Position numbers and translations under genes: made by a program | Source of the DNA: Hyphomicrobiaceae bacterium | Lineage (GTDB): Bacteria > Pseudomonadota > Alphaproteobacteria > Rhizobiales > Xanthobacteraceae | Reading direction: 5' to 3' | NCBI GenBank assembly: GCA_021324465.1 | Contig: JAJPJB010000080.1 | Span: forward strand, 1 to 64,000 | Length of the DNA stretch: 64,000 bases | The notes under the pieces: generated by a model | Told to the model about the DNA's origin: nothing | Databases searched by the model: none | The model's input: only the letters and a program-made list of their open reading frames with translations | Shown: positions 44,396 to 53,482 of the stretch, piece after piece | How positions within the stretch are numbered: the first letter of the stretch is position 1 | Layout: every line of letters starts with the position of its first letter

Positions 44396-44539
44396 TCAGG
44401 TCCTCCCGGGATCGCCGCTCTCTTTGGTCGCGCGGCACACGAAGACGTCGTCCCAGACGAAAGCTACCTGCACGCCGAGACTTGTCAACAATTCCCGGCC
44501 GCGTCGGCGCAATGGCAGGCATTCCAAGTTTTCAGCCAT
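44396..44539 (-). CDS. small hypothetical ORF upstream of hyuA
   Basis: 47 codons from ATG 44539, reading MAENLECLPLRRRGRELLTS and ending VWDDVFVCRATKESGDPGRT. No family is recognised. A further ATG (44396) overlaps its stop (TGATGA) and opens a 45-codon frame. In another frame the same DNA reads MRDLVSAHINACVLLMAEKR and continues to a stop near 44191, which looks more protein-like. The 44147-44578 gap may hold a frameshifted small gene. Confidence 0.3.
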   Translation of the reverse strand: MAENLECLPLRRRGRELLTSLGVQVAFVWDDVFVCRATKESGDPGRT

Positions 44540-44578
44540 CCGCACCGCGCCGGAAGCGAGCCCGAGCAGCGGCTTCGC

Positions 44579-44905
44579 CTATATCCCGGTCGGACTTCGC
44601 AATCGGCTAGAGCTATTCGTCAAAGACGACCTAGCCTTGGGAGGCCTTTTGAAAACTAAAGCGAGCCACTGCAGTCCCGTTATCGTCTGGGTCAACGCAG
44701 TAAGCCACAAATGCAGCGTTGCGAAAACAAATCCGCCAACAAGGAGGGCCAGTCCTGTCGGTATGCATGTAAGCAGAGGCGGCCTCTCGGGCTGGCGGAG
44801 CATTGGTATCAGCGTAAAGCAGAAAAAGATGTTTCCGATAGACAGCGTCACGTCCTGCCAGCGACCGTTGCCGACCTGCGAAAGCAGATATTGAACTGTG
44901 AGCAT
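44579..44905 (-). CDS. small two-helix membrane protein
   Basis: 108 residues from ATG 44905, which has GGGGAAGG upstream. Two hydrophobic helices are clear (DVTLSIGNIFFCFTLIPMLR and TGLALLVGGFVFATLHLWLT), and the tail is basic. No family is recognised. Hydropathy and the good ribosome site argue it is real. Confidence 0.6.
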   Translation of the reverse strand: MLTVQYLLSQVGNGRWQDVTLSIGNIFFCFTLIPMLRQPERPPLLTCIPTGLALLVGGFVFATLHLWLTALTQTITGLQWLALVFKRPPKARSSLTNSSSRLRSPTGI

Positions 44906-45334
44906 TGCCTTCCCCGGCTCGCTCGACCCCACGATGATAGAATCTCATTTGTTGGAAACAATCAAGCATCATCATTGCCATTTCCTCAAGCACGAGAGCC
45001 TGGCCGAGAAAGGACGATACAGTTGCGTGATCGGCATGCGCATCGCGCTGTTGCTCATAATCGGCGGAACGCGTTTGCCTCACTCCGTTTGCATAAAATC
45101 CAACAACCAATCTGTGGACTGAACCGCATCGCGGGAGTTAGACAGCAAGGGCTTCTCGGGGCAACCGCGTCCAGATCGACGGTTACGACAGTGTTCAATT
45201 CACCCAGGCACCCAATGTAGCGCGCGGCATGGGCCTGATCCACTTGGCCAACAAAAAAGGAAATTGGCCGAGAAGGGATGGCGTCAGAATAAGGTCTGCG
45301 GCCTTCGCAAGGGGCGCTTGCGACCATGACCTGG
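44906..45334. other. intergenic region, nothing recognised
   Basis: No convincing coding region on either strand. The only structure noted is GGCCAA (45246-45251) paired with TTGGCC (45264-45269) around an A-rich loop. Confidence 0.5.
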
Positions 45335-45991
45335 CTAGCGGCCGTGAAGCGCCTTTGGACAATTCGCCTGCAGTGTCCGCATGGCGGAACTGATGTCGCC
45401 AAGCGGTATCACACCGTGAAGTGAACGCTGACCCTCGACGATTGTCACCGTAAGCTCCGGAACAGATTGCCAGGTGGTCTCGAGCAGCGCTGACGCTTTT
45501 TCCGGCAGCAGCACCAAAGCTCCCTGCATCGCCACGCTCGCAGTGAGATCTGCGCTCGTTGAACCTGCGACAACGGTCACTCTAGGGTGCGTGCGCAGCG
45601 GTAAGGGATTGGCAAGAACGACCAGGACCTCGGTTGTGGCGCCCTCGCCGCAACGCAGCGTCAGTCCTGCGATGTCTTGATCGGACTGCGCCGCATCAAT
45701 TTTGGTGATCGAGATCGAATCGGGACCGCCAGCGGGATTGGGCGTGCGAGCAAGCTGCCAGGTGCCAGACTCGGCGGGCTCTTGCTGCGAAGGACTGCCG
45801 GCCGCGCCAGAATTTCCATTTTGGTAGCACTGCGCCCGGCCTCGCTCGTCCTTGGCGCCACGGCAGTGCTCGAGTTCACTGTTTGGCTTCGGCGGCTTCC
45901 CGGAATCCTGACAAAGCGCGGAAGGCACCCCCACGATCCAAAGGACGCAGATCGCTGCGTTGGCGAGTGCGACAAAGTCCCGTCGTCGCAT
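45335..45991 (-). CDS. exported VasI/TagO-like protein
   Basis: 218 residues. The signal peptide follows an RRR motif (MRRRDFVALANAAICVLWIV). The mature part has a Cys pair in LEHCRGAKDERGRAQCYQNG, then W-QLARTPNPAGGPDSISITK and GLTLRCGEGATTEVLVVLA, which resembles the VasI/TagO domain (Cys-rich start, W...D, LxxRC...T.VxV). No type VI secretion genes are nearby, so a T6SS role is unlikely. ATG 45991 has GGGGGAAG upstream. Confidence 0.6.
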   Translation of the reverse strand: MRRRDFVALANAAICVLWIVGVPSALCQDSGKPPKPNSELEHCRGAKDERGRAQCYQNGNSGAAGSPSQQEPAESGTWQLARTPNPAGGPDSISITKIDAAQSDQDIAGLTLRCGEGATTEVLVVLANPLPLRTHPRVTVVAGSTSADLTASVAMQGALVLLPEKASALLETTWQSVPELTVTIVEGQRSLHGVIPLGDISSAMRTLQANCPKALHGR

Positions 45992-46274
45992 GGGACTTCC
46001 CCCTAGGCTAAGGACCAACAATTTACCAGCACCGCGGTTTTTGTGTATCACGGCAAATCGGGCACTCGAGCGGCCGCGGCAATCGCCCCACGTGGCACGC
46101 GCATGTCCGGGTCGATGGAACCTCTTGTGCTGCGCGACAGTCGGGGATCGGTCGAACTCCAAGACATCAGAGGACTTGACGACAGCCATCTCGGTTTCTT
46201 GCTATAAACATCATGCCTAATATCATGCCCTGTCTTCGCCGCAGCCAGATTTCGCGGCCGATCTTTGGAGCAAA

Positions 46275-47519
46275 TTGTTGGAACCTCCGGCTGCGGTAGA
46301 GATTGCCAAGCACACATTGATGTCGGGCGGGCTTATTCTTGCCGTCGGCACGATCACCGGTCTGGTGGCGCAACGGCTTCGAATTCCGGACGTTGCGCTG
46401 TTTCTGTTGGCCGGCATGGCGATTGGCCCGCAGGCCGTCGGCCTCGTCGACATCAAGGCCGACTCGGCGCTCTATCAAATTCTCCTGTTGTTCGGCGCAA
46501 GCTACATCCTGTTTGATGGCGGCGCCTCGCTTCGCTTCCACGTGATGAAGCAGGTGTGGATCACTATCATCGTGATCGCCACGGTGGGCGTCCTGATAAC
46601 CGCGACAATCACCACAGCGGCCGCGCATTACGTTCTCGACGCGCCATGGATTGTTGCCGCACTGCTCGGCGCCACGCTGGCCTCCACCGATCCGGCGACT
46701 TTGGTGCCGATCTTCCGCCAGGTGCATATCAAGGATCGCGTTGCGCAAATGGTGATGAGCGAGTCGGCCTTCAATGACGCGACCGGCGCGATCGTCACTT
46801 TCGGCGTTCTGACGATCGCGATGGGGAGCGGTGAGTTCTCGCTGACATGGTCCTTGTTCGAGTTGCTGAAAGAGGCGGTCGTCGGCATCCTCGCCGGCGC
46901 CGTGCTCGGCTATCTGGCCGCACTGCTGATCGCCCATGAGCGGTGGGCATTCTTCATGGAATATGCGCCGGTGGTGACGATCATGGCGGTGATCGGCGCC
47001 TACTTCGCTGCCGATGGCCTGCGCGCAAGCGGGTTCATGGCGGTGTTCGTGTTCGGCATCATGCTTGGCAACAAGGAAGCGTTCGGCTTCAAAATGGCCG
47101 CCGATGAAGCGCAAAAGCTTGATCAATATGTCGAGATCACCGCCTTCATCATGCGACTGTTCATTTTCATTTTGCTCGGCAGCCAAGTCGATTTCGGACT
47201 TATGAACCAATATCTCCTGGGCGGCGTCAGCGTGATTGCCATCTTCATGCTGGTGGCCAGGCCGGTGACGGTGTTTTTGTGCGCGCTGCCCGACCGGCGA
47301 GCGCGCTGGAGTCGCAACGAAATGCTGTTCATGTGCTGGACGCGTGAAACCGGCGTCATTCCGGCGGCGCTCGCCGGCATCTTGCTCGGGGTGAAGGCGC
47401 CGGGCGCTCAGATGGTCGCCTCGGTAACCTTTATTGCCATCCTGATGACGATCTTGATCCAGGCGCCGACGACGCGCTGGCTGGGGGGGCGGCTGGGCCT
47501 TCTGGAAAAGCGGCATTAA
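46275..47519 (+). CDS. cation/proton antiporter (CPA1, NhaP type)
   Basis: 414 residues with about 12-13 membrane segments. The CPA1 core is seen in ALLGATLASTDPATLVPIFR and MSESAFNDATGAIVTFGVL, containing the ND pair of electroneutral antiporters. The C-terminal stretch FMCWTRETGVIPAALAGILL is the conserved membrane-11 motif. Probably Na+ or K+/H+ exchange. Start TTG 46275 has GGAG five bases upstream; an ATG at 46320 is the alternative. No cytoplasmic TrkA domains are present. Confidence 0.88.
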   Translation: MLEPPAAVEIAKHTLMSGGLILAVGTITGLVAQRLRIPDVALFLLAGMAIGPQAVGLVDIKADSALYQILLLFGASYILFDGGASLRFHVMKQVWITIIVIATVGVLITATITTAAAHYVLDAPWIVAALLGATLASTDPATLVPIFRQVHIKDRVAQMVMSESAFNDATGAIVTFGVLTIAMGSGEFSLTWSLFELLKEAVVGILAGAVLGYLAALLIAHERWAFFMEYAPVVTIMAVIGAYFAADGLRASGFMAVFVFGIMLGNKEAFGFKMAADEAQKLDQYVEITAFIMRLFIFILLGSQVDFGLMNQYLLGGVSVIAIFMLVARPVTVFLCALPDRRARWSRNEMLFMCWTRETGVIPAALAGILLGVKAPGAQMVASVTFIAILMTILIQAPTTRWLGGRLGLLEKRH

Positions 47520-47718
47520 CGCCTCTGAGGCCGGCCGCCGGTTGTCTTGCAGCGGCTTATTTGTCGCACGCAAGCGGGCCCCATTTATTAACGAAAGCGT
47601 GCGCCGCCATGGCAAATACACTTCCCGCGGGCCGGTTAGGCCACTAAGATCATGTGCAGGTCTAATCCGCCGTAATGAGCTCGGTGATCAACCCGGCACG
47701 GCCAGGGGAGGAACGGAT

Positions 47719-48807
47719 ATGAAACGTCGTCAATTCTTGAAAACCGCGGGCGTCGGACTTGCCGGGGCCGCGCTCGCAAAGCCCGCGATTGCGCAGTCCA
47801 TGCCGGAGCTGAGATGGCGCCTCACCGCGAGCTGGCCGAAATCGCTCGACACGCTGTTTGGCGCCTGCGTGACCTTTTCGAAATTTGTCTCCGAAGCGAC
47901 CGACGGCAAATTCCAGGTCCAGGTCTTCGCCGGCGGCGAAATCGTACCGCCGCTGCAAGTGCTCGATGCCGTCCAGAACGGCACCGTCGAGATGGGCCAT
48001 AGCGCGCAATATTATTATATCGGCAAGGACCCGACCTGGGCGCTGTTCTGCGCGCATCCGTTCGGCCTGAACGCGCGCCAGCAAAATGCGTGGTTCTACG
48101 ACGGTGACGGCCAGAAGCTGATCGACGAATTCGCCGCTAATTTCAACACCAAGTGCCTGTTGATGGGCAATACGGGCACGCAGATGGGCGGCTGGTTCCG
48201 CAAGGAGCTTCAAACCGTCGATGACTGGAAGGGCCTGAAAATGCGCATCGGCGGCTGGGGAGGGAAGACCCTCGCCAAGCTTGGCGCGGTGCCGCAGCAG
48301 ATCGCCGGCGGCGATATTTATCCGGCGCTGGAAAAGGGTACGATCGACGCCGCCGAATGGGTCGGCCCCTATGACGACGAGAAGCTCGGCTTCTACAAAG
48401 TGGCCAAATACTACTATTACCCGGGCTGGTGGGAGGGCGGCACGACCAATCATCTGCTGATCAATTTGGCGAAATGGAATGAGCTGCCGAACAATTACAA
48501 GGCGGTCGTGCAGGCGGCGGCCGGTTACGCCAATGTCGAAGAGCAGGCCCGCTACGACGCGCGCAATCCGCTGGCCTTGAAGCGTCTGGTTGCGAACGGC
48601 GTGCAATTGCGGCCATTCAGCCAGCCGATCATGGAAGCCTGTCTTAAGGCGACGAACGAGGTGAACGCCGAAGAGTCGGCGAAGAACCCCAACTACAAGA
48701 AGGTGCTCGCGTCGATCGAAGCATTCCGCAACGACGAGAACCTGTGGTGGCAGGTTGCGGAATATTCTTACGAGACGTTTATGATCCGCACGCGCGCCAA
48801 GGGATGA
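47719..48807 (+). CDS. TRAP solute-binding protein, TakP-like
   Basis: 362 residues. A Tat signal (MKRRQFLKTAGVGLAGAALA) precedes a DctP-fold mature protein. ELRWRLTASWPKSLDTLFGA, GGWFRKELQTVDDWKGLKMR and AAEWVGPYDDEKLGFYKVAK fit the 2-oxoacid-binding TakP/DctP7 branch; the conserved Arg and Trp of the ligand site are in these stretches. GGGGAGGAAC precedes ATG 47719. Convergent with two DctQ-DctM pairs, at least one of which it should serve. Confidence 0.9.
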   Translation: MKRRQFLKTAGVGLAGAALAKPAIAQSMPELRWRLTASWPKSLDTLFGACVTFSKFVSEATDGKFQVQVFAGGEIVPPLQVLDAVQNGTVEMGHSAQYYYIGKDPTWALFCAHPFGLNARQQNAWFYDGDGQKLIDEFAANFNTKCLLMGNTGTQMGGWFRKELQTVDDWKGLKMRIGGWGGKTLAKLGAVPQQIAGGDIYPALEKGTIDAAEWVGPYDDEKLGFYKVAKYYYYPGWWEGGTTNHLLINLAKWNELPNNYKAVVQAAAGYANVEEQARYDARNPLALKRLVANGVQLRPFSQPIMEACLKATNEVNAEESAKNPNYKKVLASIEAFRNDENLWWQVAEYSYETFMIRTRAKG

Positions 48808-48891
48808 GCCGCTTCGCGATTGCAAGCGCATGAACAGCCGGGGCGCTCGTAGGTCTATCTGACGACGCTCCGGCTGAACCTTGCCAGTCCG

Positions 48892-50364
48892 CTATTTCGT
48901 CGGAGCGATATCGAGCGGCGGCGGCTCGGGGAGCGTTATCATCTGATCGAAGCGCTTTTCGAGTTCGCCATTGGAAATGGGCGGCGCCGCTCGGCTGCGA
49001 TCATCGGCGCCCTCGCCGAGATGGGTAAGCTGTGGCGTGAGCAGAACCGCCGCCAACAGAGCCGCCTGTGCGATCAGATATGGAAATAATGAGCGCAGCA
49101 GCGCTGCAAACGGAATTGGCCGTTTAAGAACGGTGCGCGTCATCATTACGGCGTAACCGATCAAGGGATTGAGGAAGCTTGCCTGCAGGGCAAGCAGGAC
49201 CAGAACCGCCACCCAACGCGCGTCGGCAACCCGGATCAGCAGCGGCGGAATGACGATCGGGACGATGACAAAGATAATCTCGAAGGCATCGAGCACCAGC
49301 GCGGTCACTGCGATTGCGGCGAGCACGATCACGGTCGCTGTCAGGGAACCGCCGGGAATGGCGGCGATCCAGGCGGCGACGAGCTGGTCGGTGCCAAGGA
49401 TGCGAAGGACCAGGGTCAGCGTTGTAGCGGCAACGAGAAGGAAGAAGAGCGCGCCCGTGAGCGTGAGCACGTCGGCCAAGACGTCCTTCAGCACGGGGAG
49501 CGGCAAACGCCCGCTGACAAAGCCCGCGATCAGAAGCGTAAAGCCACCCATTGCCGCCGCTTCGACCGCGTAGAAATATCCGGTGGCGACGCCGCCGAGC
49601 AGGATCAGTATCGCCAGCACGGTCACCGTGGCCAGAACGGCCTGCTGCCTGGTCGGCCGCGCCACCGCGTTCGGCATCTTCCCGTCCGGCTGCCGCTTGC
49701 GATTGAACCACCAGGCGAGCACGAGGCAGGCGGCCAGATAGAGGCCGGCAGGCGCCAGCGCGCCGTGAAACACATCCTGGGTATTGATGACACGGTCGTC
49801 GCGGCCGGTCGCGGTCACTGCAATCGTATGCGCGTTCAACATCGCGTCGCCGAGCAAAATAAGCACGAGCGAGGGCGGCACGACGACGCCGAGCGTGCTG
49901 GCCACGGTTATGATTGCGGCGCGGTCGGCGAGCGCGATCCCGGAGGCGGCAAGCCGCGGTTCGGCAACGCGCGACAACGCGAGCACGCTCGCGCCGACCG
50001 AACCATTCATCGGCCCGAGCAAAGCGCCCAGTACGATGCCCGAGACCACGGGAGCCGCTCGTCCCGGCAGAACGGCCAGGCATGAGCGGTAGAGCGCGTC
50101 AGCGATCGGCAAACGATTGATGAGCGCGCCCATCAACACGTAGAGCGGGATAGCTTGCAGCAAATCGCTTTCGAGCAGATTGATCAGCCGCTCCGGTAGA
50201 ACACCGAGGAGATGAACCGGCACGTCACCGCTGAGCGCACCGACGGCGGCGCCGAGACAGGCGGTCGCGAGCAGGACGACGGCAGCAGGCAGGCCAGTGC
50301 CGATGACGCCGAGGCCGACCAAGGCCAGCAGGCCCAAGCCCAGCCAAGGCATCATGGCGGACAT
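48892..50364 (-). CDS. TRAP large permease DctM (second pair)
   Basis: 490 residues with many membrane segments. It has the DctM signature in LQAIPLYVLMGALINRLPIA, GALLGPMNGSVGASVLALSR and AAIITVASTLGVVVPPSLVL. The end is a Pro-rich tail similar in composition to that of the other DctM. It starts on the last base of the DctQ gene, so the pair is translationally coupled. Its own binding protein is not evident. Confidence 0.88.
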   Translation of the reverse strand: MSAMMPWLGLGLLALVGLGVIGTGLPAAVVLLATACLGAAVGALSGDVPVHLLGVLPERLINLLESDLLQAIPLYVLMGALINRLPIADALYRSCLAVLPGRAAPVVSGIVLGALLGPMNGSVGASVLALSRVAEPRLAASGIALADRAAIITVASTLGVVVPPSLVLILLGDAMLNAHTIAVTATGRDDRVINTQDVFHGALAPAGLYLAACLVLAWWFNRKRQPDGKMPNAVARPTRQQAVLATVTVLAILILLGGVATGYFYAVEAAAMGGFTLLIAGFVSGRLPLPVLKDVLADVLTLTGALFFLLVAATTLTLVLRILGTDQLVAAWIAAIPGGSLTATVIVLAAIAVTALVLDAFEIIFVIVPIVIPPLLIRVADARWVAVLVLLALQASFLNPLIGYAVMMTRTVLKRPIPFAALLRSLFPYLIAQAALLAAVLLTPQLTHLGEGADDRSRAAPPISNGELEKRFDQMITLPEPPPLDIAPTK

Positions 50365-50846
50365 TAGCGGTGCGCGACCTGGCGCGGCTGGGCCAAGCCG
50401 ATCACGCCTTCGATCAGAATCAAGACAGCCAAAAGGAGCAAGGCGATCTTGATGACGAAATAGCCCGGATTGTCCGTGTCGGGAAAGCGCTCGAGCAGCA
50501 GCGTCGAATTACGCACAATGCTCCAGCTCGTCACCAGCACGATGATCGACCATGGGATGAGGCCGAGCAAAGCTCCCGCGCGCGACAGCCATCGGCGCGT
50601 GCTGTCCGAATAATTCCTGGAGATCGTGTCGGCCGCCAGATGCGTCTGCGCACGGGTTGCAGCCGTGATGCTGGCGGCGACATAAAGCGCGAACAGCCAC
50701 TGCCCAAGATCGTTGGCTTCCCGCGAATAAAGCCCGACCATGGTCCGCAGCGGCCATTGCAGAAACAGCAAAGTCGCAATCGGCAGCGCCAGCCATTGGG
50801 CCGCAGCCAAGACGGCCTCTACGAATCCTTCGAGGAGTCGGATCAT
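50364..50846 (-). CDS. TRAP small permease DctQ (second pair)
   Basis: 160 residues with four membrane helices. Landmarks are LFLQWPLRTMVGLYSREAND (the W...R segment of DctQ), RAQTHLAADTISRNY and GALLGLIPWSIIVLVTSWSI. It lies 27 bases after the first DctM and is coupled to the second DctM. Confidence 0.82.
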   Translation of the reverse strand: MIRLLEGFVEAVLAAAQWLALPIATLLFLQWPLRTMVGLYSREANDLGQWLFALYVAASITAATRAQTHLAADTISRNYSDSTRRWLSRAGALLGLIPWSIIVLVTSWSIVRNSTLLLERFPDTDNPGYFVIKIALLLLAVLILIEGVIGLAQPRQVAHR

Positions 50847-50873
50847 CCGAATCCTCCCCTATCGCCGCCCGTG

Positions 50874-52535
50874 CTATTTGATAGCCGGCGGCTGACTGAG
50901 ATCAAGCGGCGGCAAGTCGACCTGCGGAATATTGATCTGCACCTTGTTGGGATCGATCTGCGACAGTCCTGATTTGTAGTGCGTGACCATGCTGGGGACC
51001 AAGATCACCGTGATGACCATAAGCAGCTGGATCAGGACGAACGGGATGGCGCCCATATAAATCTGTCCCGTCGTCACCCCCTGCGTGAGCTTGCCGGTGA
51101 CGCGGTCGAGGAAGGGTTCGCGTGGCGCCACCGAGCGTAGATAGAATAAGGCGAAGCCGAACGGCGGATGCATGAACGAGGTCTGCATGTTGACGCCGAG
51201 AATGACACCGAACCAGATCAGGTCGATGCCGAGATGCTCGGCGGCGGGGCCGAGCAGAGGGATGACGATGAAAGCGAGCTCGAAGAAATCGAGAAAGAAC
51301 GCCAGCACGAAAACGAAGGCATTGACGAAGAGCAAAAAGCCGATCTGGCCGCCCGGCAGCGAGGTGAGCAGATTTTCGACCCAGATATGCCCGCTGACGC
51401 CGTAGAAGGTCAGCGAGAACACGCGCGCCCCGAGCAGGATGAAAACCACGAACGACGCAAGCTTCGCCGTTGACTCTGTTGCCTGTCGGATCAACTGCCA
51501 TGAGAGGCGGCGTTTGAGGGCGCCAAGAATGAGCGCGCCGGACGCGCCCATGGCGCCACCTTCGGTCGGCGTAGCGACGCCGATGAAGATCGTGCCGAGT
51601 ACGAGGAAGATCAGGAACAGCGGCGGCACCATGACGAATGTCGTCTGCTGCGCCATCCGCGAGAGGAAACGGAACCCGGTCAGGCGATCGATGATCCAGT
51701 TTACGACCGCCACGCCGAAGGCGAAGAGAATGCCGAAGAACATGCAGAGCACGACATAGTCGGCGCCGTGGGTGTCGGAATTGCGCATCATCCACCAGCC
51801 GAAGGCGGCGCTGGCGAGCGAAAGAAACAGCAGCGACCACAGTCCGCGGCTATTGTCGTCTTCGCGGAAGCCGACGGCCTCGGCCGGCAGACCCGGGGTC
51901 GACTTCGGGAATACGACCGACATGATGAGCGTATAGACCGCATACATTCCGGCCAGCGTGATGCCCGGGACGAACGCGCCCTCATACATGTCGCCGACCG
52001 ACTTGCCGAGCTGGTCGGCCATCACGATGAGAACGAGTGAGGGCGGGATGATCTGCGCCAGCGTGCCGGACGCGGCGATGACACCGGCGGCGAAGCGACG
52101 GTCATAGCCGTAGCGCAGCATGATCGGCAGTGAAATCAGCCCCATCGAAATGACCGACGCCGCCACCACGCCCGTGGTGGCGGCAAGGAGCGCGCCGACA
52201 AAGATTACCGCATAGGCAAGGCCGCCGCGCACCGTGCCGAACAGCTGGCCGATCGTGTCGAGCAGGTCCTCCGCCATGCCGGACCGCTCGAGCACCAGTC
52301 CCATAAAGGTGAAAAATGGAATCGCCAGCAGCGTGTCGTTGCTCATCACGCCGTAAATGCGATCGGGCAGCGCTTGCAAAAAGTCCGGCTGGAACAAACC
52401 GAGCTTGATACCGATCAGCGCGTAAAATAACCCGACGAAGGCGAGCGAGAAGGCGGCCGGATAGCCGAGCAGCAACACGACCACCAGCGAGCCGAACATA
52501 ATCGGCGCCATGTTTTGGATAAGAAAAGCTTCCAT
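50874..52535 (-). CDS. TRAP large permease DctM (first pair)
   Basis: 553 residues, larger than standard DctM (~430), owing to extended loops (~215-300) typical of the TakM-like group. Seen are LLAIPFFTFMGLVLERSGMA, TTGVVAASVISMGLISLPIM, GTLAQIIPPSLVLIVMADQL and VATPTEGGAMGASGALILGA. The likely partner of the TakP-like binding protein at 47719. A Pro-rich tail ends the protein. Confidence 0.9.
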   Translation of the reverse strand: MEAFLIQNMAPIMFGSLVVVLLLGYPAAFSLAFVGLFYALIGIKLGLFQPDFLQALPDRIYGVMSNDTLLAIPFFTFMGLVLERSGMAEDLLDTIGQLFGTVRGGLAYAVIFVGALLAATTGVVAASVISMGLISLPIMLRYGYDRRFAAGVIAASGTLAQIIPPSLVLIVMADQLGKSVGDMYEGAFVPGITLAGMYAVYTLIMSVVFPKSTPGLPAEAVGFREDDNSRGLWSLLFLSLASAAFGWWMMRNSDTHGADYVVLCMFFGILFAFGVAVVNWIIDRLTGFRFLSRMAQQTTFVMVPPLFLIFLVLGTIFIGVATPTEGGAMGASGALILGALKRRLSWQLIRQATESTAKLASFVVFILLGARVFSLTFYGVSGHIWVENLLTSLPGGQIGFLLFVNAFVFVLAFFLDFFELAFIVIPLLGPAAEHLGIDLIWFGVILGVNMQTSFMHPPFGFALFYLRSVAPREPFLDRVTGKLTQGVTTGQIYMGAIPFVLIQLLMVITVILVPSMVTHYKSGLSQIDPNKVQINIPQVDLPPLDLSQPPAIK

Positions 52536-52559
52536 TCCCGTTCAAGTCTCCACGGCGTC

Positions 52560-53141
52560 TCAATGTTTCTCGATGGCCTCGACGATCTGCTCGACCTCGG
52601 CTTCGAGCGCATGGACTTGCGTCGCGTGAGGGTCGGGAATGATGCCGCGCACAATAGCGACGCGCTTGATGAATTCGGAAATGCTCTGCGCCAACAGCAG
52701 CGCAAAACCGATCACGATCAGAGATTTTGCCGGCCATTGCGGCAGCCCGCCAGCATTGCTGGATTGCTCATCGATCTCAAAGGAGCCGAGAAAAAACGGC
52801 CATCCGGTGATGACGAGAGTGACGGCAAGTGGCAAAAGGAAAAACGCATGGCCCGCCAGCTCGATGGTGTTGCGCAGCCGACGTGGCATTAGATTGTTCA
52901 CGATATCGATGCGGATATGCTCGTTATCGATGAGTGTCCACGGCGCGCACAACAGAAAGACCGCGCTGAACAGAATCCATTGCAGCTCAAGCCAGGCGTT
53001 CGAGGAGACGTCGAAGACCTTGCGAACGGTCGCATTGCCTGCAGAGACCGCGACGGCCAGCAGGATCAGCCAGGCGACCCAACGGCCGATCCGCGTATTG
53101 ATAGCGTCAATGACGCCGCTCACCTTAAGAAGCGCGCGCAC
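52560..53141 (-). CDS. TRAP small permease DctQ (first pair)
   Basis: 193 residues, four membrane helices (WVAWLILLAVAVSAGNATVR, LELQWILFSAVFLLCAPWTL and others). It includes the DctQ segment NEHIRIDIVNNLMPRRLRN. GTG 53141 is chosen because GGAGAG stands five bases upstream and the 21 upstream in-frame residues look non-coding. It leads the four-gene permease run. Confidence 0.85.
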   Translation of the reverse strand: MRALLKVSGVIDAINTRIGRWVAWLILLAVAVSAGNATVRKVFDVSSNAWLELQWILFSAVFLLCAPWTLIDNEHIRIDIVNNLMPRRLRNTIELAGHAFFLLPLAVTLVITGWPFFLGSFEIDEQSSNAGGLPQWPAKSLIVIGFALLLAQSISEFIKRVAIVRGIIPDPHATQVHALEAEVEQIVEAIEKH

Positions 53142-53482
53142 GCCTGCTCTCCCCTCTCCCCCCGTCCGTGCGGGCTCCGGAGCGCCGCCACAGACGATTG
53201 GCACCTTAGCAGGGGTAGTGCGCCCAAGGTCAAGCGCGCTGTCGGGCTGCGACCGTGCGTGTTCGCTTTCCGGAGAGAGCGCCTCGTGCGCTCCTGCGAT
53301 ACTGCCTTTAGCGGCCTCTCGGCCTCATCAAGGCCTTCAGCCCTAAAAACCACCCCGGCCGCGGCTTCGTGGCGGCTGCGCTAGAACGGCCCGCAAGAAT
53401 GCGGCAAATGCCGCTGCCCGCCGCGGCGCGAGGGCCACGGCGGGCCTGCCAGCATCTCTAGCCGCCTGGGATAGAGAGGGGT
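53142..53482. other. intergenic region, nothing recognised
   Basis: The promoter of the TRAP permease run should lie at the left side of this gap. No gene, strong palindrome or recognisable promoter was found. Confidence 0.4.

Noticed and set aside
46167-47621. 484-codon minus-strand open frame opposite the cation/proton antiporter
   Set aside because: Antisense shadow of a well-supported membrane protein; its translation has no hydrophobic segments or family motif.
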